From Dimorphilus gyrociliatus (taxonomy: Eukaryota; Annelida; Polychaeta; Dinophilidae): a DNA stretch of 64,000 bases. The translations under genes and the position numbers were made by a program. The notes below the pieces were generated by a model. That model was not told the origin of the DNA, made no database searches, and saw only the letters and a list, made by a program, of their open reading frames with translations. Shown one piece after another: positions 38,701-49,764 of the stretch. The stretch is from assembly GCA_904063045.1 (NCBI GenBank), contig CAJFCJ010000016.1, positions 806,001 through 870,000 on the forward strand, given 5' to 3'. Position 1 is the stretch's first letter, and every line of letters starts with the position of its first letter.

Positions 38701-41700
38701 GTAGTAGTTTCAATATTTATTCAAGTTTTTTCTCTACATAGTTATAGAATTAGTAATAGATAGTTAATAAATAATATTTGTATATTAAATAAAAACCAAT
38801 TATTCTTTAATATTTGAAAGGAAAGGAAATAAAAAATTAGATTTTCAAGTTAAAAACCGATAAAGAGTGAAATGTGGGCGGCGGAGGAGTGGGGAGGAGG
38901 GGGGTGGGAAGTGAGAAGGTTAAAAAAGAAAAATTGAAGAGGGAAAAAGTCTATCGTTGACAAGCGCCTTTCAAGAAACTCTATCTTGTTTTTATTTATA
39001 AAGATAATACATCGTTTTGATGATTTATTTTCGTTAAAAGAATTATAAATTTGTTTAAGGCAAAAATATAGATATATATATATATATAGAGAGAGATAAC
39101 GATAAAGAAAAAGGCAAGGATGGAGTGTGTACTTTATTTATAAATAGCCACCCATAACTACCTACATGCCCTATTACTACCACCATGAAAATCTCTTTAG
39201 AGGAGCTTAGACCCAATAAGTTGCTCAACTAGAGGAACTTTTTCATCATTTACACGGTAAATAATAGGAATGCAATAGACCTACTGTTAAATAGAACTGT
39301 CTAAATATACCAAAACGGTTAACATTTCATTTCCAGCTGTAATTTTGCCTCTAAGATAAATAAATTTCTTATTACATATTCTGATTGTCTACATAGATCT
39401 TACGCGCAATTTTTCTCCACCCAATTTCTCCTTATTGATAGAATTGCTTTTAATAGGCCTTTTTTTCTTATTAGCCAACTATTAAGTATTTTCTTCATAT
39501 TGTACGAAAAGGATTTAGCTACTGTATTTTGTAATAATAAAAAGAGAAGAAACTGTTTTTACCATAATAAATTACGGCAGACAAAATGCAACCCAATATA
39601 CGAATCAACAAAGGCAGGTGAGCTTAATTACTAACTGAGTATTTACCAATATCTAAAATTTCCAATATCCTCCTCTATTTCTCTTTATCCCCTTATTCCT
39701 CTCCTCTCTATCCTATTCTTTTCTTTCGCAGTAATTAACATAATAAATAGAACTGAGGAGAAAGAGAAAGTGGGGGACAGACGGAGAGTTATAGAAAAGG
39801 GACTAAACGAGAGAGAGAGAGAGAGAGAAAGAAAAAATAACAACTAAATAAGATGAGGATTTAGAGGATATAGATAAAGGAATCTTAACGGATTTAAGCC
39901 TATACAGTGATCATTCGTGCAGAAAGTTTCAAAGTAATTTATCAATGTGCAAAATATAACACTTTATTATGGAAAGCGTTTGATTTGTTTTTTCTATAAT
40001 ACGAGATTAAAACGGCTAAATACGACTCTATTACTTTGAACCAGTTTATTTCTCCCCTCCACTCTCATATCTATTCCTCTCTCTCTTAACTATCTCCTAT
40101 TCTGATATTAATATTAAACAGATACGAATTTTAAATGGGAAATCTTTCAAAAAGACAATAGAAGGTTCTAACTTTCCAATTTAGAAAAATGTTCACTTTT
40201 AATCAAATCCGATAAAAACAAAGTGGAACGCGTAAACACCAATTATCATAAATTACAGTGAAAATAAACAACATTTTCCCCCATATATCACAACCCAGCC
40301 ACCGGCTATTACGTAATAAAAGGGGAAAGAGCTTGCAAACAACTGTCGGCTTGTAATTGAGATGATTTCTTATTTAGCCTCCTCTCCCTCTTGTTCTTTA
40401 TCTCATTAAATGGATGAATGCGACAGAACAATTAGAAATTTATGTAAAAACGGCGTCAATGCTATTGTCTAAGAGAACAAAAGGACGCGCCGAAGTTTGC
40501 TTATAAATTATACATAAATAACATAAAAAAGAACAAAAATCCCCTCCCCCCTTCCCCTCTTCGTTCGCTTGAACAGATGTTGCGAATAAAGGTAAACACG
40601 TTCAAAAACTTAATTCGATAATACGATAGCGCCGTTATTCTAAATTAGCTAATCAATCAAAAATATTCCATTAAAGAAAAAATCAGACCGTATCGGAATC
40701 ATGAATATTCATCAACACACAGCTGCATTTATCATCCGTCTGCAATAGTACAGCAAATTCTCTACAGACTTCTACACGCGTGCCAAGTGTGTATATCACT
40801 GTATCAAATTCAACTTTACAACACATAAATATTTTTACTACAGATTCAGCCTGTAATAAATCAGTGCATTTATATAAGTCTATAAAATAGTTTATTTATT
40901 TATTGATCGATTATTAGGCGATAATCTCTTTTTTTTTTCTCCTTCTTTCTTCTTCCTCTTCTCCTTTCTGTCTTTCTCTCTCTGTCTCTGTTTCTCTCTG
41001 CTCTCCTAACCCTACCGTCCGCTCTTTATTGACAAGTACATTTCTTATCAAAATTGTAATTGATGCTTGAATTGAACAAACTTTTATTTTTATTCAACCT
41101 TGTTCAAGGACGGTCAACAATAGATAAGAGAGAGAGAGAGAGAGACAGAGAGAGAGAGACAGGAGGAAGGGATATAAAAACTAAACAAAGATAGAACTTG
41201 CACAATTAAGAGGATTTAATATTGTTTTCCTTTATTTAGGTTAGATTACTCTGCCTCAATCACTGTTTCTACCAATCAATCAATCAATTCCTAAAAATCC
41301 TTAATTATTAACGTTTTGCATTGTTGAATGTAAAAAGAGAATAAATTACTAAATATTAATTTTCAAACGTATAAAACAGGCGTCGTATTCAAATTGATAT
41401 GGTTTTACAATGTATAGAATTAGAAAAGAGAACACTAAGCCGGATGTAGTTAATCCTATAGATTTCATGAATAGAGATGTCCAATTTAATAAAATCGATT
41501 AGTGCCTCATGTGAAGCGCTTTATCATCTTATCTTATTCATTAAGAGTACAGAAGAAAGAAAAGATTTCTTGTTCGATACGTTCAAAGATCGGACCTATG
41601 AGGCTATAGTATTCTCCTAACTCTGCCCCCTAACCCCCTCGTCCCCTCGACTCCCCTTTCAACTAAATCACACTAACGAAATATACCCAAAAAAAAGAAA

Positions 41701-41989
41701 CTTATAGAAAACGTAAAGAAAGAATCTTATCGATTCGCTAACAAGCTTTAGATGCCGCAAAATCAATCAATTATCGATCATTATAAAATTCTCTTACCTC
41801 CAATCCTGAGATTCGTATCCGGGGCAATTTTCTACAGTAATTTTCATATTGTCCTTATTCTCATAGGGTCCTTGTAGTTTCTATAGAAAAGCATAGTACA
41901 AGCCACGTTTTGGAAGCGCGCCAAAATCATTTAAAGCTTTTTTAACCCTTTTTTCGATAATTTTCTTTTAAACTTACCGTATTCTCCAT
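32794..41989 (-). CDS. prickle: Prickle planar cell polarity protein (PET + three LIM domains)
   Basis: Exons in order: 41978-41989, 41798-41880, 34351-34611, 33819-34284, 32794-33309; 445 aa. The PET domain (residues 45-148) is clear: [77 protein letters not shown]. Three LIM domains follow at about 157-215, 222-277 and 282-340 ([39 protein letters not shown]). The tail ends CIVS, a CaaX prenylation box as in other Prickle proteins. Prickle works with Van Gogh at the proximal membrane to set planar polarity and convergent extension. The tail (about 105 aa) is far shorter than in vertebrate Prickle1/2. Exon 1 codes for only four residues (MENT). Intron 2 spans 34612-41797; its junction (AG|G, Arg) fits perfectly. 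Confidence 0.93.
35871..35928 (+). repeat. (GAAA)n-(GAAT)n microsatellite
   Basis: GAAA units interrupted once by GAAG run directly into seven or so GAAT units. It lies in prickle intron 2. Confidence 0.8.
37310..37394 (-). repeat. C-rich tract (G4-capable on minus strand) followed by GCTT/GCCT repeat
   Basis: Five runs of three to six cytosines with short spacers occupy 37310-37337 (CCCCC TAT CCCCCC A CCG CCC G CCCCCC). They read as a G-quadruplex motif on the minus strand, the transcribed sense of prickle. GCTT/GCCT tetranucleotides follow at 37364-37391. Confidence 0.6.
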
Positions 41990-42120
41990 CTTTAGTATTA
42001 AAAATAACCGTTAGTTAGTCAAAATTTTCACCGTAATGGGCATAGTAATACACCTGTCTACCTCTAGCACCAATATGAGATCTGTACGAAAAAACGTTGA
42101 ATATGCAAATTGACCACTCT

Positions 42121-42172
42121 AGATGGCGCAGATAATCTTTTTGTACCTCTGTAATAAAATTATAGATGGCGC
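42121..42172 (+). promoter_or_regulatory. Paired AGATGGCGC motifs upstream of prickle
   Basis: AGATGGCGC occurs exactly at 42121-42129 and 42164-42172, 43 bp apart and 130-180 bp upstream of the prickle ATG. It equals the AGRKGGCRS core of the CTCF consensus. Other exact copies in the window are at 15081 (-) and 46903 (-). Confidence 0.4.
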
Positions 42173-43013
42173 TACAGTAGACAAGTTTCTTTTTTTTCCC
42201 GAATGAACGATTCATATTTCTAGTTGTTTATCAATAAAGAAAGAAAATTTGATATCGTTAATCTTTTAATCTCTTTCTTGTTGTTTTTATCCTTCTCTCT
42301 ATCTCTTTCTTGTCTCTCGTTTTTTACAAAAAGCAACAAGAATTCTATAAACTTTTTTTTGGTAATAGAAAAGAAAAAGTTGACTGCCCTCTTTCATCTT
42401 TTGTTATCTTTTATTATAAAGAAGAAATGTATGACTAAAAATTGACATTCTGACCTAGAGAATACTAGGGTTTTCTCTTCAATTATATATTAAATATGAA
42501 GGAAAGTGCAAGCTTAAAGCTGTTACGACGGGTAATAAATATTCATACATAATACTTTATATAAAAGTAATAGCATCTGGAATTCATTCTTGAATTTTTT
42601 TTTCAATAGCTAGAATCCCGAGCGTTAATGGCCCCGAAGAGTCACTTTTCAGAGTGTAAAGTGGCCCCAAAGGGACATTAAGTAAGTCAATTTAAGCGGC
42701 AGATGGTGCTGATATCGCTCAATATTGTACTGGGGTTACAATGCTAAGGACGTGAAGGGTAGGGGGTGTACTAGATGGCAGAGGCAGACAATAGGGTAAA
42801 AAGAAACATGCACAAGTTTCAAAGGTATTCGACCGGTAAGTTATTTGGCAGCTACAAAAAAAAAGAAATGGAAAAATTGAAAAGGGAAAGAAAGGTTGAA
42901 TAAGGACAAAAACTACAAAAGCACAAAAATCAAGACTCATCTTTCATTGTGGAAGATAATGTTTATAAATGTTTTTTCTTCTCTATTTTTTGTATTAAAT
43001 TCCCCAATGCTTT

Positions 43014-43016
<3 letters not shown>

Positions 43017-43055
<39 letters not shown>

Positions 43056-43075
43056 CGCTCTCTCTTCCTTTATTC

Positions 43076-43106
<31 letters not shown>

Positions 43107-43107
43107 T
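43017..43107 (+). repeat. (CT)n-(TTTC)n compound microsatellite
   Basis: About 24 CT units, slightly interrupted by GCTCGC, lead into an eight-unit TTTC run. It is the longest pyrimidine tract in the window. Confidence 0.85.
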
Positions 43108-44742
43108 TTTAATACACTAACCCCCTTTTCGACTATCTTATTTATGCTCTCCTCTCCCGTAAATGATTATGATTATTCAACAAAATGTCCTTTTTTTCCC
43201 ATTCAAACAATTTTGTATATTCTAGCTTTCTCTTGGTTCATAAACTAGTTCAATTCCTCATTCAATCTCTTTTTTCCTTCGTTTGTTTCTTTCTCTCTTT
43301 TTCTTTCATTCCCCAATTCTTTCTTTCTAATTCTCTTCGGTCCTTTAAAAAAGCGTTTTTCTTCACCTCTAGGCTATTTTGGTGAATAATGACAGCAAGA
43401 TTTCAAGTAAAACTGAGTAGTAGAGTATATATTTCAAGTGATTTGCAATAGCCAAGTAAAAATAAAAGACATTCTTTGCAAGGGTAACGCCCTGAAGGTC
43501 GTCGCAATCCATCGTTATATATGCTAACGATATGCCAAAAAAGGACGAAATGTGTAATATAAAAATCTTTACGTTTAAGGTTGTATTTGCATAATAAAAA
43601 AGAAAATGATCTTAGTTTTAGCAGTTTGTTTGAATTGTTTGCTAAGTCTATTGTTATAGTAGTATATAGGTTTTATTAAAGTACATAATAAGATAAGGAA
43701 AAGAGAAGATTTTTAGAATAAATTAACTTTTGGAACAATATGGAAACTATATTCGGCAACCGATTGATGTTTAGAGAAAAAAACCTTAATAAACAATAAT
43801 TATATTATTAATATTCAAAATTCTTTAACGCGTCTATATACTAGTTTTATAGGACTAGTTAAAGTGTAGGTGTCTAACTCATCTATCTCATCATATATTT
43901 CTTCTTACTCCCACTGTACACTCCCTTCTGCAATCTCTAGCATTTATTTTGTCTATAACCTCCCACGCATAATTTTATATCTACCCAACAAGCGTCAGTT
44001 AGGGTTTCTAATTGTATAGACTCTTAGTAGTCTATATCTATAAAAGCGAAAGTATATTTCGCCCCCTCACCTACCCCCTTCGGCTTTCTATTCCTCCCCT
44101 CCACCTCTCCATTATACGTTCAAGCGTGTTTTACTACTACCAGTAGTACTACTAACACCACCACCACCGCCACTCAGCTACCAACAGGTCTGCCACCACC
44201 GCTATCACCGCATTACAAATACCGCCGCCACCGTTTCATTTTCAAGCAAAACAAAAAAAAATGTCATTGATTTTCCAGTGACTTTCCAACCGCAAAGTAC
44301 GTTTCTGTAATTCACTAACCAAAACCAATCATTAAAAGCCACTTACTTTTACAAAAAAAATCCTCAAACAAACCACATAAAACCAGACAAATGAAATCGC
44401 TTCCCACATATTGACCTAGACGACTCATGCGAACTACAGGCCCTTAATATAAAATCTTACTATTGTACTAGTAACCCATTTGGTAAAAAAATCTCTTATC
44501 GGAATGGTGCGTCAAATATTTAGTGATTCCAATGCAAGAATGCAAGTATTTCTTATCATTGTATTAATTTTTAATTATGATACGATTAACAATAGCTTTG
44601 CGTTGCTATGGTTATTAGTAAAAGCTAAATAAGACTATATATATACTAATATATATGCGTATACTGTATATTATTGTTTATTATTATTGTTGTTATTATA
44701 TTGTTCTGTTTTCTTTTTTTTCGATTGCATTATTCGAGCAGG

Positions 44743-45229
44743 ATGGAAATGGTGTGGCATAGTTGCTTCGATGGATTTTTTACGGAATTCTGGCATAATT
44801 ACAATCATCATTGGCAACTTCTTCCAACCAGATATCCAATAGATATAGATAAGAATAAAGGGTGGTGTATGTTCAGGGACAGCGCCAAAGTGAGATTTAA
44901 TTGTCAAAAATGTGGCCATGGGTGGACAAGTATGAAAGGTAGAGTAGTATTTTGGTTTTGGTTAGACCCTATAAGTTATCAACCTATTGACTATTACGGA
45001 AGAGCATTTCATTCTGGACTGGTATTTTTTAAACTTTATGGTCAAAAGTGTCAAAAATGTATGGATGAGAAGAGATTCGAAGCTGCAATGTGGTACCCTG
45101 AGGAAGTTCAAAAGGTTTCTTTAATTATTAATTATTGTATATAGAATTCAATTTTTGTTGGCAAAGGGAAAAAGTAGGGAGAGAAGATTGGAAGTAGATA
45201 AATGTTAACAAGTTAATAGGACTATTAAC

Positions 45230-45260
<31 letters not shown>

Positions 45261-46309
45261 CAGAAAAGCTTGTATAGTAGTATCTAAGAAAAGTAATTCT
45301 CCAGGGATAAAGTTTCCTTTAAAATTTTCTTTTTATTTCATAAGAAAAAATAGAACTCTGACGTACATGAGCTTTTTCTTATCTCATTTATTCAAGAAAA
45401 CCAACTTACGACATCGTTTCTATTAATAAGAACATTTTAAATCCATTATCATTCACTAAAAGGCGAAAAAAACGTAGATCTTTTGAATACTTCGATTGTT
45501 CAATTTTTCTTTCCCTGTATAAATAGGCCTAAATCAAAGAAATATGGAAGAGGATTTTGTGAATCATATATATATGATATATTTAAATACTGTAAGAAAA
45601 AGTTTGTACTTTTAAGCAAGAATTTCAAACTTGCAAATAAATTAGGAAAGAAATTTTTTCAAATGTTTTGAATAGATTTAATCTAGAATATGCAATAAGT
45701 TGAAATATTTAAAATATTTCGCCTAATTTAGGCCTAAAAAAATCATTTTTGAATAGTAAGGATAAAAGAAGGATAAAAAAAGAAGAGAAAAAGTAAAATG
45801 AAAAAAAGATTGAAGCGAATTTGGATATGATAGAATTCTTCTATATTTAACTTTTGTACTATTTTACTTCTTTAATCTTTCGAAAATGGAAGAATTGAAT
45901 CGTCGGCCATGAAAAGAAGTAATTAATAACAAATATTATTTAAGCAATATAGAGTAATATTTCATTGCTAATCACCTAATTGTTCGTCTTTTACAATTAT
46001 AGGATCATAGATTGTCAAAATAATAATTAAATATCCTATTCTCTCCTTTTCTTTTACCATTTAGATGAGTTTTAAATAAAGAAAGTAAAGATTGAACGAT
46101 GCGTTAGTCTACATATATGCATATATTGATATATATTTCTTTTATAGGTTCTCCAAAATATCCACCAGAGAGTTGGGCAAAACTATTACGGCTTTCAACA
46201 ATCTATATTAAGGTTAGACAGAAGGGCGGGTAAACCAAGACAGCAGCATAATTCAAATCTTTGCCAAGCATGTCAAGAAGGAGGCATTTGTTACGAGGGC
46301 GCTAACTAA
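44743..46309 (+). CDS. Receptor-transporting-protein-like 3CxxC zinc-finger protein
   Basis: Exons 44743-45114 and 46148-46309 join in phase 0; 177 aa. The zf-3CxxC pattern is complete: RFNCQKCGHGWTS (C54/C57), WFWLD, then VFFKLYGQKCQKC (C103/C106), QNYYG and a C-terminal NLCQACQEGGIC cluster. The order and spacing match vertebrate RTP1-4, which help odorant, taste and opioid receptors reach the surface and, for RTP4, act in antiviral responses. Unlike those, no C-terminal transmembrane segment follows, so the protein is probably soluble or peripheral. The start ATG lies two bases after a clear acceptor. An in-frame upstream ATG at 44674 falls in the intron-like pyrimidine stretch and was not used. 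Paralogy to a particular RTP cannot be settled. Confidence 0.88.
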
Positions 46310-47616
46310 ACCAATCGATAGAAAGTTGTCCATAGATAATGTTTTTTTTTTATGACTCTGTAATTTTTTCTTTCCGCTGAATAGGGAAATATGCAGAGTG
46401 TTTTAACAGAAATATAGAGAATTGAATATATAGATATATATATATATATTTAAAAAAGTAACCTTATCTTTAATTAATTAATTAGTAATCAATTGAGAAA
46501 TGAAAGAACAAGGAAAAAAGATGTTTTACATATTTTGTTTCAGTCAAGAAATACTTGAGAAAGAACTTTGGCTATAATTATAATTATATTAATGATGTTG
46601 AATGACTAGAGATAACGTTACAACTGTATTCTACAAACCATTAAAACTTTCTTAAAACAATCTTCGTTTGTTTATTTTTCTTTCTTTAACTTTGATTTTT
46701 GTCTCTAAAAAAAGTTTTGGTTATTTTTTTTTGTTTTTTTAAAAAAAAAAGGAATGAAAATTTTTTGCAAAAATAAAAAAATAATAAAACATACAGTTGA
46801 AAATCAACAATTTCCTTATATGGTAAAATGATTTATTATCTACTTTACCTTTGTTTCTATTCCTCCTTTTTTTCCTATTAAAATAATTGCAAATTCAAAT
46901 TGGCGCCATCTTTTATCAATTGTAATGTAGAGGGTAGAGTTATATAGAATTTGCTATTTTTTTCTCATATAGCAACTACTCAAAGGCATTGTAATCTCCT
47001 TAAAATTTGTAAAGAAGTAATATCTTTATTCTTTCATTAATGTGTTACACAGGCTATATATAAAGAAGAAATAGTTCACGACCGTAAAAATAGTCTTTCA
47101 TAGGCCAATTATAAAAGTAAATGTTACAATATTAAGATTTCTCTTTATACTAGAGTTCATAAACATTACATATATATATACATATATATTGATATATACT
47201 TTTCAAAGAGAAAAGATAGGAAAAGGCAGAAAGAGAGACAGAAAATGAGCAAAATAGAAAAAGAGGCGGTAAGTTTAATCAATACGGAAGTACTGAAAAG
47301 TTTGGATAATAGGCGTCAGCACTATAAGTGTATTGCTGTGCTACCACGTGCTGCAATGGTGTAAAGATATGGAAATCAAGTAAAAAAAGAAGAAACATCA
47401 TAAAAATAGAGAGATTGAGAGAATATTTTCAGTGTATTTAGCGTTTTTTCTCCCTCGATATTTAATATTAAAGCGTCTATTAAATATATTGAAATATTTC
47501 ATCATACCGATGTGTTTGAACACCTTTATTTCTCAACTTGCTGTTATTCATTTATTTCTTCCGTGATATTGTTGTTGTGTTTTTCATCATTATATATTCT
47601 TATTTAAAACGAATAT
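46310..47616. other. Spacer between RTP-like and SLC17 genes
   Basis: AT-rich with poly-A/T runs (46680-46800). An inverted AGATGGCGC lies at 46903-46911. No coding potential was seen. Confidence 0.45.
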
Positions 47617-49579
47617 ATGAGAAATATGGAGAAAGATTACCATCCACCCGGAAACTGGTTTACTTCGATGAGGTTTCTCGTTGCTTTATTAGGATTTTTT
47701 GGCTTTTTTAATATGAATGCAATGAGAGGATCAATGAGCTTTGCTATTGTTTGTATGGTTAAACCAGTTAATTTAAACGTTACCACTTGGTCGAATACTA
47801 CAAATACGACCTTATACTGTCCTTGGGCCGTTCGGACGGGTAATCATGTAAGTTTTCATCTTTTCCGTTCAATTACGCTAATCTAGAGTCTGTATATATT
47901 TATTCTAGAAATTCTTAAAAATAGATGGCGTTAGTAGTTAGTAATAGGAAAAATAGATAAACAGTTAGCTTATTTATATATATATATATATATATATACT
48001 TTATACTGTATATAATTGAGGATATTCTATTTATTCAATATTATTCTACTTGTTTTTTTTTGTTTTTTAAAAAAACAAACAACATAATTACAGACAATAG
48101 AAGAATCATTTAGTAATGAGTTTGCATGGTCGAAAGAAATACAGAGTTTGATATTAGGTTCATTTTTCTGGGGATACTGCATATCTCAAATACCCGGCGG
48201 TTGGTTGGCTGATTCTATCGGTGGTCGTAGAATACTTACCTTCGGTATACTTCTCGCCTCGTTATGCACCCTATTAGCCCCAATTGCTGCAAGGTTTCAT
48301 TATATAACTCTCATTGTTATAAGATTTCTAACTGGATTAGGGTCTGGAGTTTCTTATCCAGCGATGCACGCTCTTTGGGGAAAATGGGCTCCACCTTCGG
48401 AAAGATCGAGATTAACTTCTATAAGTTACGCCGGTAGTATGCTAGGAGTTGTATTAGTAATGCCGATATCAGCGTCCTTCTGCGACTCGAGAATAGATAA
48501 TGGATGGCCATTAATATTCTATACTTTGGGTGGTTCAAGTTTATTATGGATAATTCTATGGCAATTCTTAGTAAGCGATACACCGGCGGAAAGTAGGAGA
48601 ATCTCTAGAGCGGAGAAGGATTATATAATAAAATCGTTGAAAGATGTAATAACCTACGATGAAAATAAGGTAAGAAAATAAAACAGCATCTCTATCTATC
48701 TGTCTGTCTCTCTATCCTTCTCTCCATCATTCAATTCCTATTCTCTTTTCTAACAGTTGTCCCATTTCTGTTCGGTACCCTGGCTATCATTTGCTAGTTC
48801 GATGGCTGTCTGGGCAATAGTTGTTGCAAATATAACATCGGATTGGGGAATGTATACAATAGAAACAAATATGCCTACCTATTTAGCGGAAGTTTTAAAA
48901 TTTGATGTAAAATCAAATGGCTTCTTCTCAGCAATACCCTATATATACTTTTGGATTAATATCCTAATTAGCGGTCTAATTGCCGATAAACTACGATCGA
49001 AGTGCTTAAGTACCAAAAATACAAGAAAGCTCTTGAATACTTTTGGTCAAGCATGTCTCTGTATAAGTTTTATAGCAATATCCTTTATGGATTGTACAAA
49101 TTGGTTGGTGGCTGTAATAATGCTGGCCATTGGAACAGGAGCTATTGGTTTTTCTTTTAGTGGTTTTTTGGTTAATCACGTTGATATAGCTCCAGCCTAT
49201 GCAGGCGCATTGATGGGTATTAGTAATTCAGTTGCGGCACTAGTATCTGGTTTTGGCGCACCTTATGTTATAGGAATTTTAACTCCTGATGTAAGTAAAC
49301 TCTTCCATTCAAGAATTTTTATTCAAATTCACAAAATTAATTAATAATAACAGTAAATTATTCAATTAATTAACATTTTCGCATATTTACAAAGTCTTTT
49401 AAATCACACAGTCAACCCCCGAACAATGGAAGACTGTATTTTTTGTCGCGGCAAGTGTTGTAGCTTTTGGGGTCCTAATATATGGAATATTTGCACAAGG
49501 AAGTGTTCAAGAATGGGCTAAACCAAAGTCGATGAAAGAAAACAAGGAAATGGTTAAATTAACAGAATTAAATGCTTAA
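47617..49579 (+). CDS. SLC17 family anion transporter (sialin-like)
   Basis: Exons 47617-47847, 48094-48669, 48757-49290 and 49412-49579, all joined in phase 0; 502 aa, the usual sialin/VGLUT length. TM1 is followed by MNAMRGSMSFAIVCMV, a long N-glycosylatable loop (several N-x-T/S), and FFWGYCISQIPGGWLAD with the MFS loop GGRR. Later pieces are RFLTGLGSGVSYPAMHALWG, KWAPPSERSRL and the TM7-8 block MPTYLAEVLKFDV. SLC17 members move organic anions (sialic acid, glutamate, urate, phosphate) across vesicular, lysosomal or plasma membranes, driven by protons or voltage. The close match to sialin-like invertebrate sequences is by eye; the substrate is uncertain. AATAAA at 49685 is the likely poly(A) signal. 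The gene converges with the receptor gene at 49765. Confidence 0.93.
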
Positions 49580-49764
49580 AGCAAGGAGACAAAGGGAAAA
49601 TAGAAGGTTAATACAACAACAAAAAAAAAACAACACATAACTAGACTTCATTGAGAAAGTTCACCGTTTAACAAAAAAATTGATAATAAAATTACCAAAG
49701 AGGTGTTTAATACTATAATAGAGCTATTTTTCATTTTGTTGCCTTTTGGTTAAAGCATCCAAGT
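49580..49764. other. Tail-to-tail 3' junction, SLC17 and mGluR-like genes
   Basis: Only 185 bp separate the stop codons. AATAAA at 49685 (+) and ATTAAA at 49706-49711 (-) are candidate poly(A) signals; each signal lies inside the other gene's likely 3' UTR, so transcripts may overlap. Confidence 0.55.

Larger units (their letters stand above)
34612..41797 (-). other. Large prickle intron 2
   Basis: This 7.2 kb has no recognisable exon. It holds (GA)n tracts (34868-34887, 39811-39829, 41130-41160), a GAAA/GAAT repeat at 35871-35928, G-rich blocks (35589-35640, 36374-36410, 38876-38910) and a C-rich/(GCTT)n block at 37310-37394. CpG-richer islands at 36590-36730 and 37510-37620 stand out from the AT-rich background. 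They are candidates for enhancers or an alternative promoter. Confidence 0.6.
41990..44742. other. Prickle/RTP divergent spacer
   Basis: The genes are divergent across this 2.75 kb. Four AGATGGC-type motifs lie at 42121, 42164, 42701 and 42773, just upstream of prickle. A (CT)n run at 43017-43064 continues into (TTTC)n at 43076-43107. An imperfect CCA/CCG trinucleotide block covers 44150-44235. The RTP coding exon begins after an acceptor (GAGCAG, ending 44741), so an RTP 5' UTR exon should lie here but could not be placed. Confidence 0.5.

Noticed and set aside
34862-41790. Search for extra genes, CRISPR arrays or transposon ORFs in the long gap
   Set aside because: No transposase, reverse transcriptase or regularly spaced repeat was seen; prickle exons on both sides make it an intron.
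43017-43248. Ser/Leu-rich ORFs
   Set aside because: They are translations of the (CT)n and (TTTC)n microsatellites.
44674-44742. Upstream in-frame ATG giving a hydrophobic N-terminus to the RTP-like protein
   Set aside because: The stretch is a polypyrimidine tract ending in a splice acceptor; the hydrophobic run is its translation, not a signal peptide.
45483-45671. 62-codon lysine-rich ORF
   Set aside because: It lies inside the RTP-like intron and has no homologous motif.
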